A stretch of 64,000 nt of DNA, taken from positions 35,925 through 99,924 of the forward strand of contig NZ_JACHYC010000012.1 of the NCBI RefSeq assembly GCF_014192575.1, read 5' to 3'. Below are positions 49,315 to 56,796 of the stretch, one piece after another. The notes below the pieces were generated by a model, which made no database searches, was not told where the DNA came from, and was given only the letters and a program-made list of their open reading frames with translations. The first letter of the stretch is position 1. The number at the start of each line of letters is the position of its first letter. A program made the translations under genes and the position numbers. This DNA is from Variovorax sp. Sphag1AA (lineage in GTDB: Bacteria > Pseudomonadota > Gammaproteobacteria > Burkholderiales > Burkholderiaceae_C).

Positions 49315-50504
49315 CGTTGGGCCTCCATCACATGGACAAGTGCGGCGTTGTAGTTGCCGAGTTCGCCGGTGGTGAGGCCCAGCTGCGCATTTGCGACCTG
49401 GCGCTCGCCGGCACGGCCGCGCAGTTGGTCCGCCATCTCGCAGTAGTTGTAGAGCGACGTGACGTACGCCGGATGGCCGCGCGAGGTCAGGCCGCCGGAG
49501 GTCGAGATCGGGATCTGCCCGCCCAGCTTGGTGCAGCCTTCCGCTGCTGCGGGCGCGCCTTCACCGCGGCCGAAGAAACCGACCGCCTCGCTCACGAGCA
49601 CCTCGACGATGGTGCAGGGCGCATAGAACTCGGCCAGGTCGATGTCCTTGGCGGAGATCCCGGCCTGCGCGTACGCCGTGGCCGACGCCTGCTTGGCGGC
49701 GATGAGTTCGGTCATGTCGTTGGGCACTTCGTTGATCTGGTGCGAGCCGTCGTGGCAGAAGCCGCGTCCGCGCACCAGCGCATAGGGCCGGCCCAGCGAC
49801 TTCGCGACTTCTTCGGAAGCCAGCACCAGGCAGGCCGCGCCGTCGCTGCGGCCCGGCACGTCGTAGAGGCCCAATGGCTCGACGATGGGGCGCTGCTCCA
49901 GCACCTCCGGCAGCGTGATCGGCTTGCGATATTGCGCCAGCGGGTTCATCGATGCATGCCAGCGGTTCTTGACCGCGACCGCGCCGAAATGCTCGCGCGT
50001 GGCGCCGTATTCGTGCATGTAGCGCATGGCGTCCATGGCGTACCAGCTGATCGGGATGAATCCGCCCGAGGCATGGAAGTCCACGTCGCCGGTGGTTCGC
50101 ATGCTGCTCATCGCATGCTCGGAGGCCGACGTGGCCGCCTCCATATTGATACCTACCGCCAGTGCGACGTTGGTGCGGCCGAGCAGGATTTCGTCGCAGG
50201 CCCGGTCGAAGCAGACCGCGCCGGTCATGCCGTTGCCCATGACCTCAAGCACGCTGCCGGTGCATTGGAGGCGCAGGTGGCTGACAAGGAAGGTGGAAAA
50301 GTACTTCTGCAGCGTGTAGGGCCTGGGCAGCGTCAGCACCAGGCTGCCGATGTCCTTCTTCTCGACGCCGGCGTCCGCGACCGCATCGACCACCAGCTTC
50401 GTCATGATCTCCTGCTCCAGCACCTGAAGCGGCTCTTCCGCCTTGGTCTGGTGGCGGCCGACCGGAATCGCGCTGGTGCCGATGATGGCAACTCGACGAG
50501 TCAT
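49311..50504 (-). CDS. thiolase-superfamily protein without nucleophilic Cys
   Basis: 397 residues. The nucleophile loop reads LEVMGNGMTGAVCF (86-99) with no Cys at the catalytic position, while the C-terminal loop SGGLTSRGHPAY keeps the Gly-His-Pro of thiolases, unlike the other two homologues. AEFYAPCTIVEVLVSEA is typical of lipid-transfer-type members. AAGGGGACCC precedes the ATG. First gene of a four-gene unit (thiolase-like, DUF35, NIPSNAP, GntR) from a promoter overlapping operator copy 11. Confidence 0.88.
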   Translation of the reverse strand: MTRRVAIIGTSAIPVGRHQTKAEEPLQVLEQEIMTKLVVDAVADAGVEKKDIGSLVLTLPRPYTLQKYFSTFLVSHLRLQCTGSVLEVMGNGMTGAVCFDRACDEILLGRTNVALAVGINMEAATSASEHAMSSMRTTGDVDFHASGGFIPISWYAMDAMRYMHEYGATREHFGAVAVKNRWHASMNPLAQYRKPITLPEVLEQRPIVEPLGLYDVPGRSDGAACLVLASEEVAKSLGRPYALVRGRGFCHDGSHQINEVPNDMTELIAAKQASATAYAQAGISAKDIDLAEFYAPCTIVEVLVSEAVGFFGRGEGAPAAAEGCTKLGGQIPISTSGGLTSRGHPAYVTSLYNYCEMADQLRGRAGERQVANAQLGLTTGELGNYNAALVHVMEAQR

Positions 50505-50521
50505 TGGGTGGGTCCCCTTGG

Positions 50522-50550
50522 TTGTAATGGCAGGCCAGTATATCTATAAT
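50522..50550 (+). promoter_or_regulatory. promoter of flavin reductase-FCD unit
   Basis: TTGTAA (50522-50527), 17-base spacer, perfect TATAAT (50545-50550), with the operator from the last -10 base over +1. Confidence 0.7.
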
Positions 50551-50565
50551 GGTCAAACCATTCAA
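50537..50565 (-). promoter_or_regulatory. promoter of thiolase-DUF35-NIPSNAP-GntR unit
   Basis: - strand TTGAAT (50565-50560), 17-base spacer, TATACT (50542-50537). It overlaps the + strand promoter face to face and the operator lies in its spacer. Confidence 0.66.
50550..50560. promoter_or_regulatory. GntR/FCD operator copy 11 (TGGTCAAACCA)
   Basis: Exact palindrome shared by two overlapping divergent promoters, so one bound dimer could shut both. Confidence 0.88.
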
Positions 50566-50581
50566 CTTTTGGAACGACCTC

Positions 50582-51541
50582 ATGACGATTCCGAACCTCG
50601 CGTCCACCGAGATGCAGAACGCCTTCGACGTGCGGGCCTTCCGCAGCGCGCTCGGCAGCTTCCCGACTGGTGTGGCCATCATCACCACGACCGGTCCCGA
50701 CGGCACGCCGATCGGGCTCACCTGCAACTCGTTCAGCTCGGTATCGCTCGATCCACCGCTGGTGTCCTGGGGGCTCAGGCTCGCCAGCAAGAGCCTGGAG
50801 GCCTTCCGGCAGAGCGGGTCCTTCGCGATCAACGTGCTGGCCGAAGACCAGAAGGACCTGTCGGCACGCTTCGCGAGCGGCGCCATCGCAGACAAGTTCG
50901 AAGGCGTGGCGTGGGCGCCGGGCCATCGCGGGCTGCCGGTGATCGCCGGCAGCGTGGCCACTTTCGAATGCGACAAGTTCGCCGAGCATCTCGCGGGCGA
51001 TCACGTGCTCTTCCTGGGCCAGGTGGCGAAGTTCGACCATGGCCGGCAGGAAGCCTCGCTGGTGTTCTACAAGGGCGCCTACATGATGCTGGCGCAGTCG
51101 CTGCGCGAACTGGCCGCCAGCGGGCAGCTCGATTCGATCCACCTCGACCAGGCGCGTCGGCTGATCAATTGCATGCTGCTGCGCCTGGCCTGCCAGAACG
51201 GCGCAACGGAAGACTTCGATGCCATCGAACGCAACATTGCAGAGATCGAGAACTACCCCGATGCGGCGCATCGCGCGGAAGCCAGCATCGAGTTCTTCCG
51301 TCTGGTGACCAAGGCGGCACACAACGACGTACTGGTGGTCGTGGCGGAGACGCTCACAACGCTGTTGCGTCATGTGCTGCAGACCGATTCGACGCTCCGC
51401 GCCCGTCCCGAACTGGTGCCGGTGCGTCGGAAGATCCTCACGCACATGCGCGAGCGCGATCCTGATGCGGCGGAAGCCGAAATGAGCCACTACTTCGATC
51501 AGCTTCGCAGCGGCGCAGCGGTGCAGGAGGCCAGCGCATGA
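50582..51541 (+). CDS. flavin reductase fused to a GntR-type FCD ligand-binding domain
   Basis: 319 residues in two domains. Residues about 15-168 are a flavin reductase (HpaC-like, split-barrel FMN-binding) with FPTGVAIITT (27-36), GLTCNSFSSVSLDPPL (45-60) and HVLFLGQV (141-148). Residues about 186-308 are an FCD domain (LDQARRLINCMLLRLACQ; ARPELVPVRRKILTHMRERD), the ligand sensor normally fused to a GntR winged helix, here absent. The FCD part is close to that of the GntR protein at 43088. The start at 50582 is downstream of the promoter; the ATG at 50549 lies in the operator. It should supply reduced flavin, perhaps only when ligand is bound. Overlaps the flavoprotein by ATGA. Confidence 0.9.
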   Translation: MTIPNLASTEMQNAFDVRAFRSALGSFPTGVAIITTTGPDGTPIGLTCNSFSSVSLDPPLVSWGLRLASKSLEAFRQSGSFAINVLAEDQKDLSARFASGAIADKFEGVAWAPGHRGLPVIAGSVATFECDKFAEHLAGDHVLFLGQVAKFDHGRQEASLVFYKGAYMMLAQSLRELAASGQLDSIHLDQARRLINCMLLRLACQNGATEDFDAIERNIAEIENYPDAAHRAEASIEFFRLVTKAAHNDVLVVVAETLTTLLRHVLQTDSTLRARPELVPVRRKILTHMRERDPDAAEAEMSHYFDQLRSGAAVQEASA

Positions 51542-53304
51542 ACATGAACGAACTGCCCACGACGGAATGCGACGTGCTGGTGATCGGCGCGGGTGCCGGT
51601 GGCCTCTCGACCGCGATCACCGCCAGGAAGAACGGCCTGGATGTCGTCGTCGTCGAGAAAGAGCCGGTGTTCGGCGGCACCACGGCGTTTTCCGGCGGCG
51701 TGCTGTGGATCCCGCTGTCATCGCATGCGAAGAAGGCCGGTTACGCCGACACGCGCGAGGCCGTGATCCGCTTCATGAAGGCCGAGACAGGGCGCTGGTA
51801 CGACGCGCCTTCGGTGGAAGCCTTCATCGAGAAGGGCCCCGAAATGGTGGACTTCTTCGAGCGCGAGACGGAGGTGCACTTCATCACCACGCTCTATCCC
51901 GACTACCACCCGGACGCCGACGGTGGCGTGGACATCGGCCGTTCGATCCTCGCCGCGCCCTACGACATCCGTGGGCTGGGGCCGGAGATGGCGCGACTGC
52001 GTCCGCCGCTTGCGACCATCACCTTCATCGGGATGATGTTCAACTCCGCCAACGCGGACCTCAAGCACTTCTTCCGCTTCACCAAGTCCTTCACTTCGTT
52101 CAGCTACGTCGTCAAACGTCTGCTCAACCATGTGAAGGAGCTGGCGCTCTACCGGCGCGGCATCAACGTGACGAGCGGCAATGCGCTGGCCGCGCGGCTG
52201 GCGAAATCGGCGCTCGACCTGAAGATCCCGATCCACACGAGCACGCCGGCGCAGGAGCTGATCACCGACAACGGACGCGTCGTCGGTGCACTGGTGAAGG
52301 GCCCCGAAGGGCTGCAGCGCATCATCGCGCGCAAGGGCGTTGTGCTGGCCGGCGGCGGCTTCTCGCACGACCGGCAGCGCATCGCCCAGGCCTATCCGCA
52401 CGTGCGTGCGGGGGGTGAGCATTTCTCTCCCGTGCCCAGGGGCAACACGGGTGACGGCGCGCGGATGGCCGAGAAAGTGGGCGGGCGCGTGGAGATCCGC
52501 TTCAGCTCGCCCGCGGCCTGGATGCCGACATCGAAGGTCCCGCTGGGCAACGGCGAGTACGGCGCGTTCCCGCATCTGCTGGACCGCTACAAGCCCGGGA
52601 TCATCGGCGTGCTGTCGAACGGCAAGCGCTTCACCAACGAATCGAATTCGTACCACGACGTGGGCGCCGCGATGGTCGCGGCAGGGCAGGGGGCGGACGC
52701 CGGTATGTGGCTCGTCTGCGACCAGGCCACGATCGGCAAGTACGGCTTGGGCTATGCCAAGCCGGCGCCGATGCCTCTCGGGCCGCTGGTGCGCAACGGC
52801 TACCTGGTCAAGGGCGCGACGCTGCGCGAGCTTGCGCAGAAGGCCGGCATCGACCCTGCCGGTCTCGAGCAGACGGTGCGCGAGTACAACGAAGGCGCTG
52901 TGCATGGCGAAGATCGCCAGTTCGGCCGCGGCACCACTTCCTTCAACCGCTACCTCGCGGACCCCGACAACAAACCGAACCCCTGCGTGGCGCCGGTCGG
53001 CCAAGGGCCCTACTACGCCCTGCGCGTGGTGATGGGCGACCTGGGCACCTTCGACGGCATCGGCACCGACGTGGTGGGGCGTGTGCTCGATGCACAGCGT
53101 CAGCCGATCGAAGGCCTCTACGCAGTGGGCAACGACCGCGCCAGCGTGATGGGCGGCAACTACCCCGGTGCCGGCATCACGCTCGGGCCGATCATGACCT
53201 TCGGCTACATCACCGGCCGCCATCTGGCAGGGCTCGAGCCGTCGCTTTCTTCCACGACCACAAGCAATACCACTGCAAGACAAGCCGATGTCATTCCCGC
53301 CTAA
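51538..53304 (+). CDS. FAD-dependent dehydrogenase, ketosteroid Δ1-dehydrogenase-like
   Basis: 588-residue paralogue of 16678-18426. LVIGAGAGGLSTAITARKNG near residue 14, VVEKEPVFGGTTAFSGGVLW, RFTNESNSYHDVGAAM, and the C-terminal GNDRASVMGGNYPGAG followed by ITLGPIMTFGYITG are visible; the Tyr and Gly of the last motif correspond to KstD active-site residues. Translation is coupled to the flavin reductase-FCD protein, an unusual partner because this flavoprotein family holds FAD tightly. Its last 17 bases overlap the NIPSNAP gene. Confidence 0.88.
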   Translation: MNMNELPTTECDVLVIGAGAGGLSTAITARKNGLDVVVVEKEPVFGGTTAFSGGVLWIPLSSHAKKAGYADTREAVIRFMKAETGRWYDAPSVEAFIEKGPEMVDFFERETEVHFITTLYPDYHPDADGGVDIGRSILAAPYDIRGLGPEMARLRPPLATITFIGMMFNSANADLKHFFRFTKSFTSFSYVVKRLLNHVKELALYRRGINVTSGNALAARLAKSALDLKIPIHTSTPAQELITDNGRVVGALVKGPEGLQRIIARKGVVLAGGGFSHDRQRIAQAYPHVRAGGEHFSPVPRGNTGDGARMAEKVGGRVEIRFSSPAAWMPTSKVPLGNGEYGAFPHLLDRYKPGIIGVLSNGKRFTNESNSYHDVGAAMVAAGQGADAGMWLVCDQATIGKYGLGYAKPAPMPLGPLVRNGYLVKGATLRELAQKAGIDPAGLEQTVREYNEGAVHGEDRQFGRGTTSFNRYLADPDNKPNPCVAPVGQGPYYALRVVMGDLGTFDGIGTDVVGRVLDAQRQPIEGLYAVGNDRASVMGGNYPGAGITLGPIMTFGYITGRHLAGLEPSLSSTTTSNTTARQADVIPA

Positions 53305-53626
53305 GCCGCTGGTCGATCAGCGCATCTATACGATCCGGTTGCGCAAGATGCCGGAGTTTCTGGAGGTCTTCAACCGGATGGCGATGCCGTTCCTGATGGA
53401 GACGCTGGGCACGCCGTTGGGCTTCTACGTGAGCCATGTCGGCCCGCTCAACCAGTTCGTGCATCTGTGGGGGTACGACGATCTGGCCGACTACGAGCGG
53501 CGCTGCCAGGCACGCGACACGCACCCGGACTTCCCCGCCTACTTGAAGGCATCGGAGCACTTGATCACGGCGCAGGAGACGCGGCTGATCAAGGCCGTCC
53601 CGATGCCCGGGCTTGGCCTCTCCTAG
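53288..53626 (+). CDS. NIPSNAP family protein
   Basis: 112 residues with the NIPSNAP pattern QRIYTIRLRKMPEFLEVFNR, LGFYVSHVGPLNQFVHLWGY and YERRCQARDTHPDFPAYLKA. Starts within the flavoprotein gene, so it is co-translated, and ends 4 bases into the convergent LysR gene. Parallel to the EthD proteins that accompany the other two flavoproteins; possibly a small substrate or product carrier or an intermediate-processing enzyme. Confidence 0.88.
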   Translation: MSFPPKPLVDQRIYTIRLRKMPEFLEVFNRMAMPFLMETLGTPLGFYVSHVGPLNQFVHLWGYDDLADYERRCQARDTHPDFPAYLKASEHLITAQETRLIKAVPMPGLGLS

Positions 53627-54549
53627 CCGGCAGCCGCAAGCTGCTTGAGCACCTGGAGGAACGCGTCGGCCGCCGGCGAGAGTGATCGCTCTCGCCGGAA
53701 ATGGACGCCGATGACACGCTCGATGGTCGGCCGGATGAGCCGCTGCGTCACCAGCTTTGTCTCGTGCGCGACGATGGATGGCGGCACCACGACCACGCCG
53801 AGGCCGTTCGCCGCCAATGCCACGGCCGTTGCGAGCAGGGAGACCTCGTGCGCCACCTTGAGCTCGACCCCGGCATCCCGCGCAGCAGCCTCGATGCGGC
53901 CCCGGATGCCGTAGCCCGAACGAACCGTCACCAACGGAAGCGCGCTCAGTTGCTTCCAGGTCATCGGAATGCCGCCCGGGAACGCAGGCGACGGGAGCGA
54001 CGCCGCGACCAGGGTCTCGCGGATCAGCACTTCCTCGCGAAGACCGGATTCGGAACTCTCGAGCGTTCCCACCCCGAAGTCCGCCTGGTTAGCTTCGATC
54101 GCCTTGACGAAATCCGCCGGTGCGACTTCGTCGATCTCCAGGCTGACGCCGGGGTGCTTGTCGATGAACTTGCGCATCGCCGGAGGCAGCATCGCCTGTG
54201 CGACCGCTGCGGTAGCGACAACGCGGACACGGCCCGCATGAAGTCCGGCCAGCTCGCTCATCGAAGTCGACAGGCCTTCCATTTCGGCGAGGGCCCTTTG
54301 CGCATAGCCGATCGCGCGGGTTGCGGCATCCGTGCGGTGAATCGCCCGGGTGTGGCGATCGAACAGACTGACGCCGAGCCGGGTCTCCAGTTCGCGCAGC
54401 AGCATCGTGACCGCGGGCTGCGTGAGCGATAGCTCCTGCGCAGCAGCGGAGACACTGCCGGTGTGATAGACCGCCACGAAGGCACGAAGCTGCCGGACGG
54501 AGGGGAGGGAAGATAAGGGTTGCTTATGAATCGACATGCAAGGATTCAT
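53623..54549 (-). CDS. LysR family transcriptional regulator
   Basis: 308 residues. N-terminal helix-turn-helix (SVRQLRAFVAVYHTGSVSAA, AQELSLTQPAVTMLLRELE, TRLGVSLFDRHTR) and C-terminal periplasmic-binding-like effector domain (RVRVVATAAVAQAMLPPAM onward). Start 54549 or ATG 54537. Divergent from the Bug gene at 54649 with a 99-base AT-richer gap that holds its probable binding region. It probably senses the ligand of that transport/sensing protein. Confidence 0.93.
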   Translation of the reverse strand: MNPCMSIHKQPLSSLPSVRQLRAFVAVYHTGSVSAAAQELSLTQPAVTMLLRELETRLGVSLFDRHTRAIHRTDAATRAIGYAQRALAEMEGLSTSMSELAGLHAGRVRVVATAAVAQAMLPPAMRKFIDKHPGVSLEIDEVAPADFVKAIEANQADFGVGTLESSESGLREEVLIRETLVAASLPSPAFPGGIPMTWKQLSALPLVTVRSGYGIRGRIEAAARDAGVELKVAHEVSLLATAVALAANGLGVVVVPPSIVAHETKLVTQRLIRPTIERVIGVHFRRERSLSPAADAFLQVLKQLAAAG

Positions 54550-54648
54550 TTCTCAAACGCACACCCTTGAACTCTAATCAAAGACATTCCCTCTGAATAC
54601 CAACCTGCAGACCCGGCGCCGAACGCCCCGCTGCACTGGAGACATTCG

Positions 54649-55629
54649 ATGAACAGACGCAAAGCGATCATCCGGCTGGCAGGCACTGTCGCCGCAGCCA
54701 CGGCCACAGCCAACGTATTCGCCCAGGGCGACAAGCCGATCACGCTCGTGGTGCCCTATGCCCCGGGTGGAACGACCGACCTGCTCGGGCGCATCCTGGC
54801 CAAGGAGATGGCGCCCTTGCTGGGCACCAACATCATCGTGGACAACAAGCCGGGCGCAGGCAGCGGCCTTGGGGCTACCTTTGCTGCGCATGCACCGGCC
54901 GACGGCCGTACGCTGCTCGTTGCGACGAGCACCACGCTCGCGATCAATCCGTGGCTCTACAAGCGCCTGGGCTACGACCCGATCAAGGATTTCACGCCCA
55001 TCGGCATGATCGGCTCGGTTCCGCTGGTTGCCGTGGTCAACGCATCGGTGCCGGCGAAGACGATCGGCGAACTCGTCGCATTGTCGAAGGCCAAGCCGGG
55101 CAAGCTGAGCTATGGCTCCGCGGGCAATGGCAGTCCGCAGCACCTGGCTGTCGAGATGTTCAAGGCGGCCACCGGCGCCGACCTGACCCACGTGCCGTAT
55201 CGCGGCAGTGCGCTCGCGTTGACCGACCTGCTCGGCGGCCAGATCCAGCTGATGTTCAGCGACATCCCGCCGGCGCTTGCGCATGTGCGCGGCGGGCGTC
55301 TGCGCGCGTTGGGCGTGACCTCGTCCAAGCGGCAGGTCGCCATGCCCGAGGTGCCGACGATTGCCGAGTCGGGCGCTCCCGGCACCAAGGACTTCCAGGC
55401 GGTCGCCTGGCAAAGCCTTGTTGCACCGGCTGGCACGCCGCCGGAGCTGATCGCCAAGTACGCGGCTGCGCTCGAGAAGGTCATGAAGCAACCCGAGATC
55501 CAGGAGCGCTTGGCCGCCGATGGCGTGGAGCCGCCGACGCTGCCGTCGCAGCAACTCGCTGCGTACGTGAAGTCGGAGACCGCTCGCTGGGGCGCGGTCG
55601 TGAAGGCGTCCGGCGCCACGATGGACTAG
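54649..55629 (+). CDS. Bug/TctC-type solute-binding protein, Tat-like signal
   Basis: 326 residues; MNRRKAIIRLAGTVAAATA is a twin-arginine-like signal ending near VFAQ, followed by DKPITLVVPYAPGG and VDNKPGAGSG. Divergent LysR neighbour and convergent aminotransferase (4-base overlap). Confidence 0.93.
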   Translation: MNRRKAIIRLAGTVAAATATANVFAQGDKPITLVVPYAPGGTTDLLGRILAKEMAPLLGTNIIVDNKPGAGSGLGATFAAHAPADGRTLLVATSTTLAINPWLYKRLGYDPIKDFTPIGMIGSVPLVAVVNASVPAKTIGELVALSKAKPGKLSYGSAGNGSPQHLAVEMFKAATGADLTHVPYRGSALALTDLLGGQIQLMFSDIPPALAHVRGGRLRALGVTSSKRQVAMPEVPTIAESGAPGTKDFQAVAWQSLVAPAGTPPELIAKYAAALEKVMKQPEIQERLAADGVEPPTLPSQQLAAYVKSETARWGAVVKASGATMD

Positions 55630-56711
55630 AGCGCCGCGAGAAACCTGTCGATCTCGGCCGGCGTGCCGATGCTGATCCGAACCCAATCGGCCAGGCCGTA
55701 GGACGTCACCGGGCGAACGATCAGGCCATGCTTTTCCAATCTGCCGGCGAACGCGGCCCCGCCGCCGACATCGGCCAGGACGAAGTTGGTATGGGACTCG
55801 ATGCATCGATAGCCCTTGGCGGCGAGCCCGCTGGTCAGCGCCTTCCGGCCCTGTTCGGTCATTGCCACGGTGTCTTCGATGAAGCCGACGTCTTCGAGCG
55901 CCGCGATCGCGGCGACTTGCGCGGCCTCCGAGATCGTGAACGGCGACCGAACCCGGCGCATCACGTCCGCGAGGCCCGATTGCGCGATGCCGTAGCCGAT
56001 CCGCAATCCTGCGAGGCCGTAGGCCTTGGAGAACGTCCGCGTGACCACGAGGTTGGGGTGCTGGCGCACCCAGGCCACCGAGTCGCCGCGCAGCGCCGCC
56101 GGCATGAATTCGAAGTACGCCTCGTCGAGCAGCACGACCACGTGTGCAGGAACGCGGGCCAGGAATGCCTTCAGCGCATCCGGATCGACCACCGTGCCGG
56201 TCGGATTGCCGGGATTGGCGATGTAGACGAGTGCGGTCGACGGTTCGATCGCATTGGCAAGGCCGTCCAGGTCGATGCCGAAGTCGGGCGACGGCACGAC
56301 GATGGAACGCGCACCGAGCTTCTGCGCCGCATTCACGTAGGCCTGGAAGGAGTACTGGGCATAGACCGTCGAGCGGCCCGGTTGCAGCAGCGTCGAGACG
56401 AGATTGCCGAGCACGCTTTCGGAGCCGGCCCCCACGACGATCCAGTCGCGGGGCACACCATGGAACTGCGCGATCGCGTCCGTCAACGCCGCACAGTCAC
56501 TGTCCGGATAGCGCGAAAGATCGATGGCAGCGCGCGACAGCGCGTCCAGCGCCTTGGGGCTGGCACCCAGCGGGTTCTCGTTCGATGCGAGCTTGACGAT
56601 GCGATCCTCGGCAATGCCCGAGCGAGTGGCTACTGCGGAAATCGGAAGGCCCGGGACGTAGGGTTTGAGCGCGGCAACGTGCGTGGGATAGGAGATAGAT
56701 GAACTCATCAT
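55626..56711 (-). CDS. hisC: histidinol-phosphate aminotransferase family protein (HisC-like)
   Basis: 361-residue class I/II PLP-dependent aminotransferase. VKLASNENPLGASPKALDAL near residue 40, YIANPGNPTGTVV, DEAYFEF with the PLP-ring Asp, and TFSKAYGLAGLRIGYG with the Schiff-base Lys are intact; the C-terminal Arg is in DWVRISIGT. Length and motifs fit HisC. It stands alone between catabolic genes rather than with other his genes, so it could instead be an aromatic aminotransferase feeding the nearby homoprotocatechuate genes. Divergent from the LysR gene at 56797. Confidence 0.88.
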   Translation of the reverse strand: MMSSSISYPTHVAALKPYVPGLPISAVATRSGIAEDRIVKLASNENPLGASPKALDALSRAAIDLSRYPDSDCAALTDAIAQFHGVPRDWIVVGAGSESVLGNLVSTLLQPGRSTVYAQYSFQAYVNAAQKLGARSIVVPSPDFGIDLDGLANAIEPSTALVYIANPGNPTGTVVDPDALKAFLARVPAHVVVLLDEAYFEFMPAALRGDSVAWVRQHPNLVVTRTFSKAYGLAGLRIGYGIAQSGLADVMRRVRSPFTISEAAQVAAIAALEDVGFIEDTVAMTEQGRKALTSGLAAKGYRCIESHTNFVLADVGGGAAFAGRLEKHGLIVRPVTSYGLADWVRISIGTPAEIDRFLAAL

Positions 56712-56762
56712 TCAATGGTCCGTCAGTTCGGTATGCGTTGACCAGCGCAATGCGCGCTTCGC

Positions 56763-56779
56763 GATCGCCTTTGGCGATC
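56763..56779. promoter_or_regulatory. LysR-type box, copy A (GATCGCCTTTGGCGATC)
   Basis: Perfect 7-3-7 palindrome containing the T-N11-A signature of LysR sites, 17 bases upstream of the LysR start and between divergent genes. A near copy occurs at 58781. Confidence 0.65.
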
Positions 56780-56796
56780 AGCTGCCGCCACCTGCC

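Noticed and set aside
50549..50581. ATG at 50549 as start of the flavin reductase-FCD gene (and likewise 43907 for the amidohydrolase)
   Set aside because: Both ATGs belong to the operator palindrome and lie at or before the expected transcription start; downstream ATGs at 50582 and 43970 fit family N termini.
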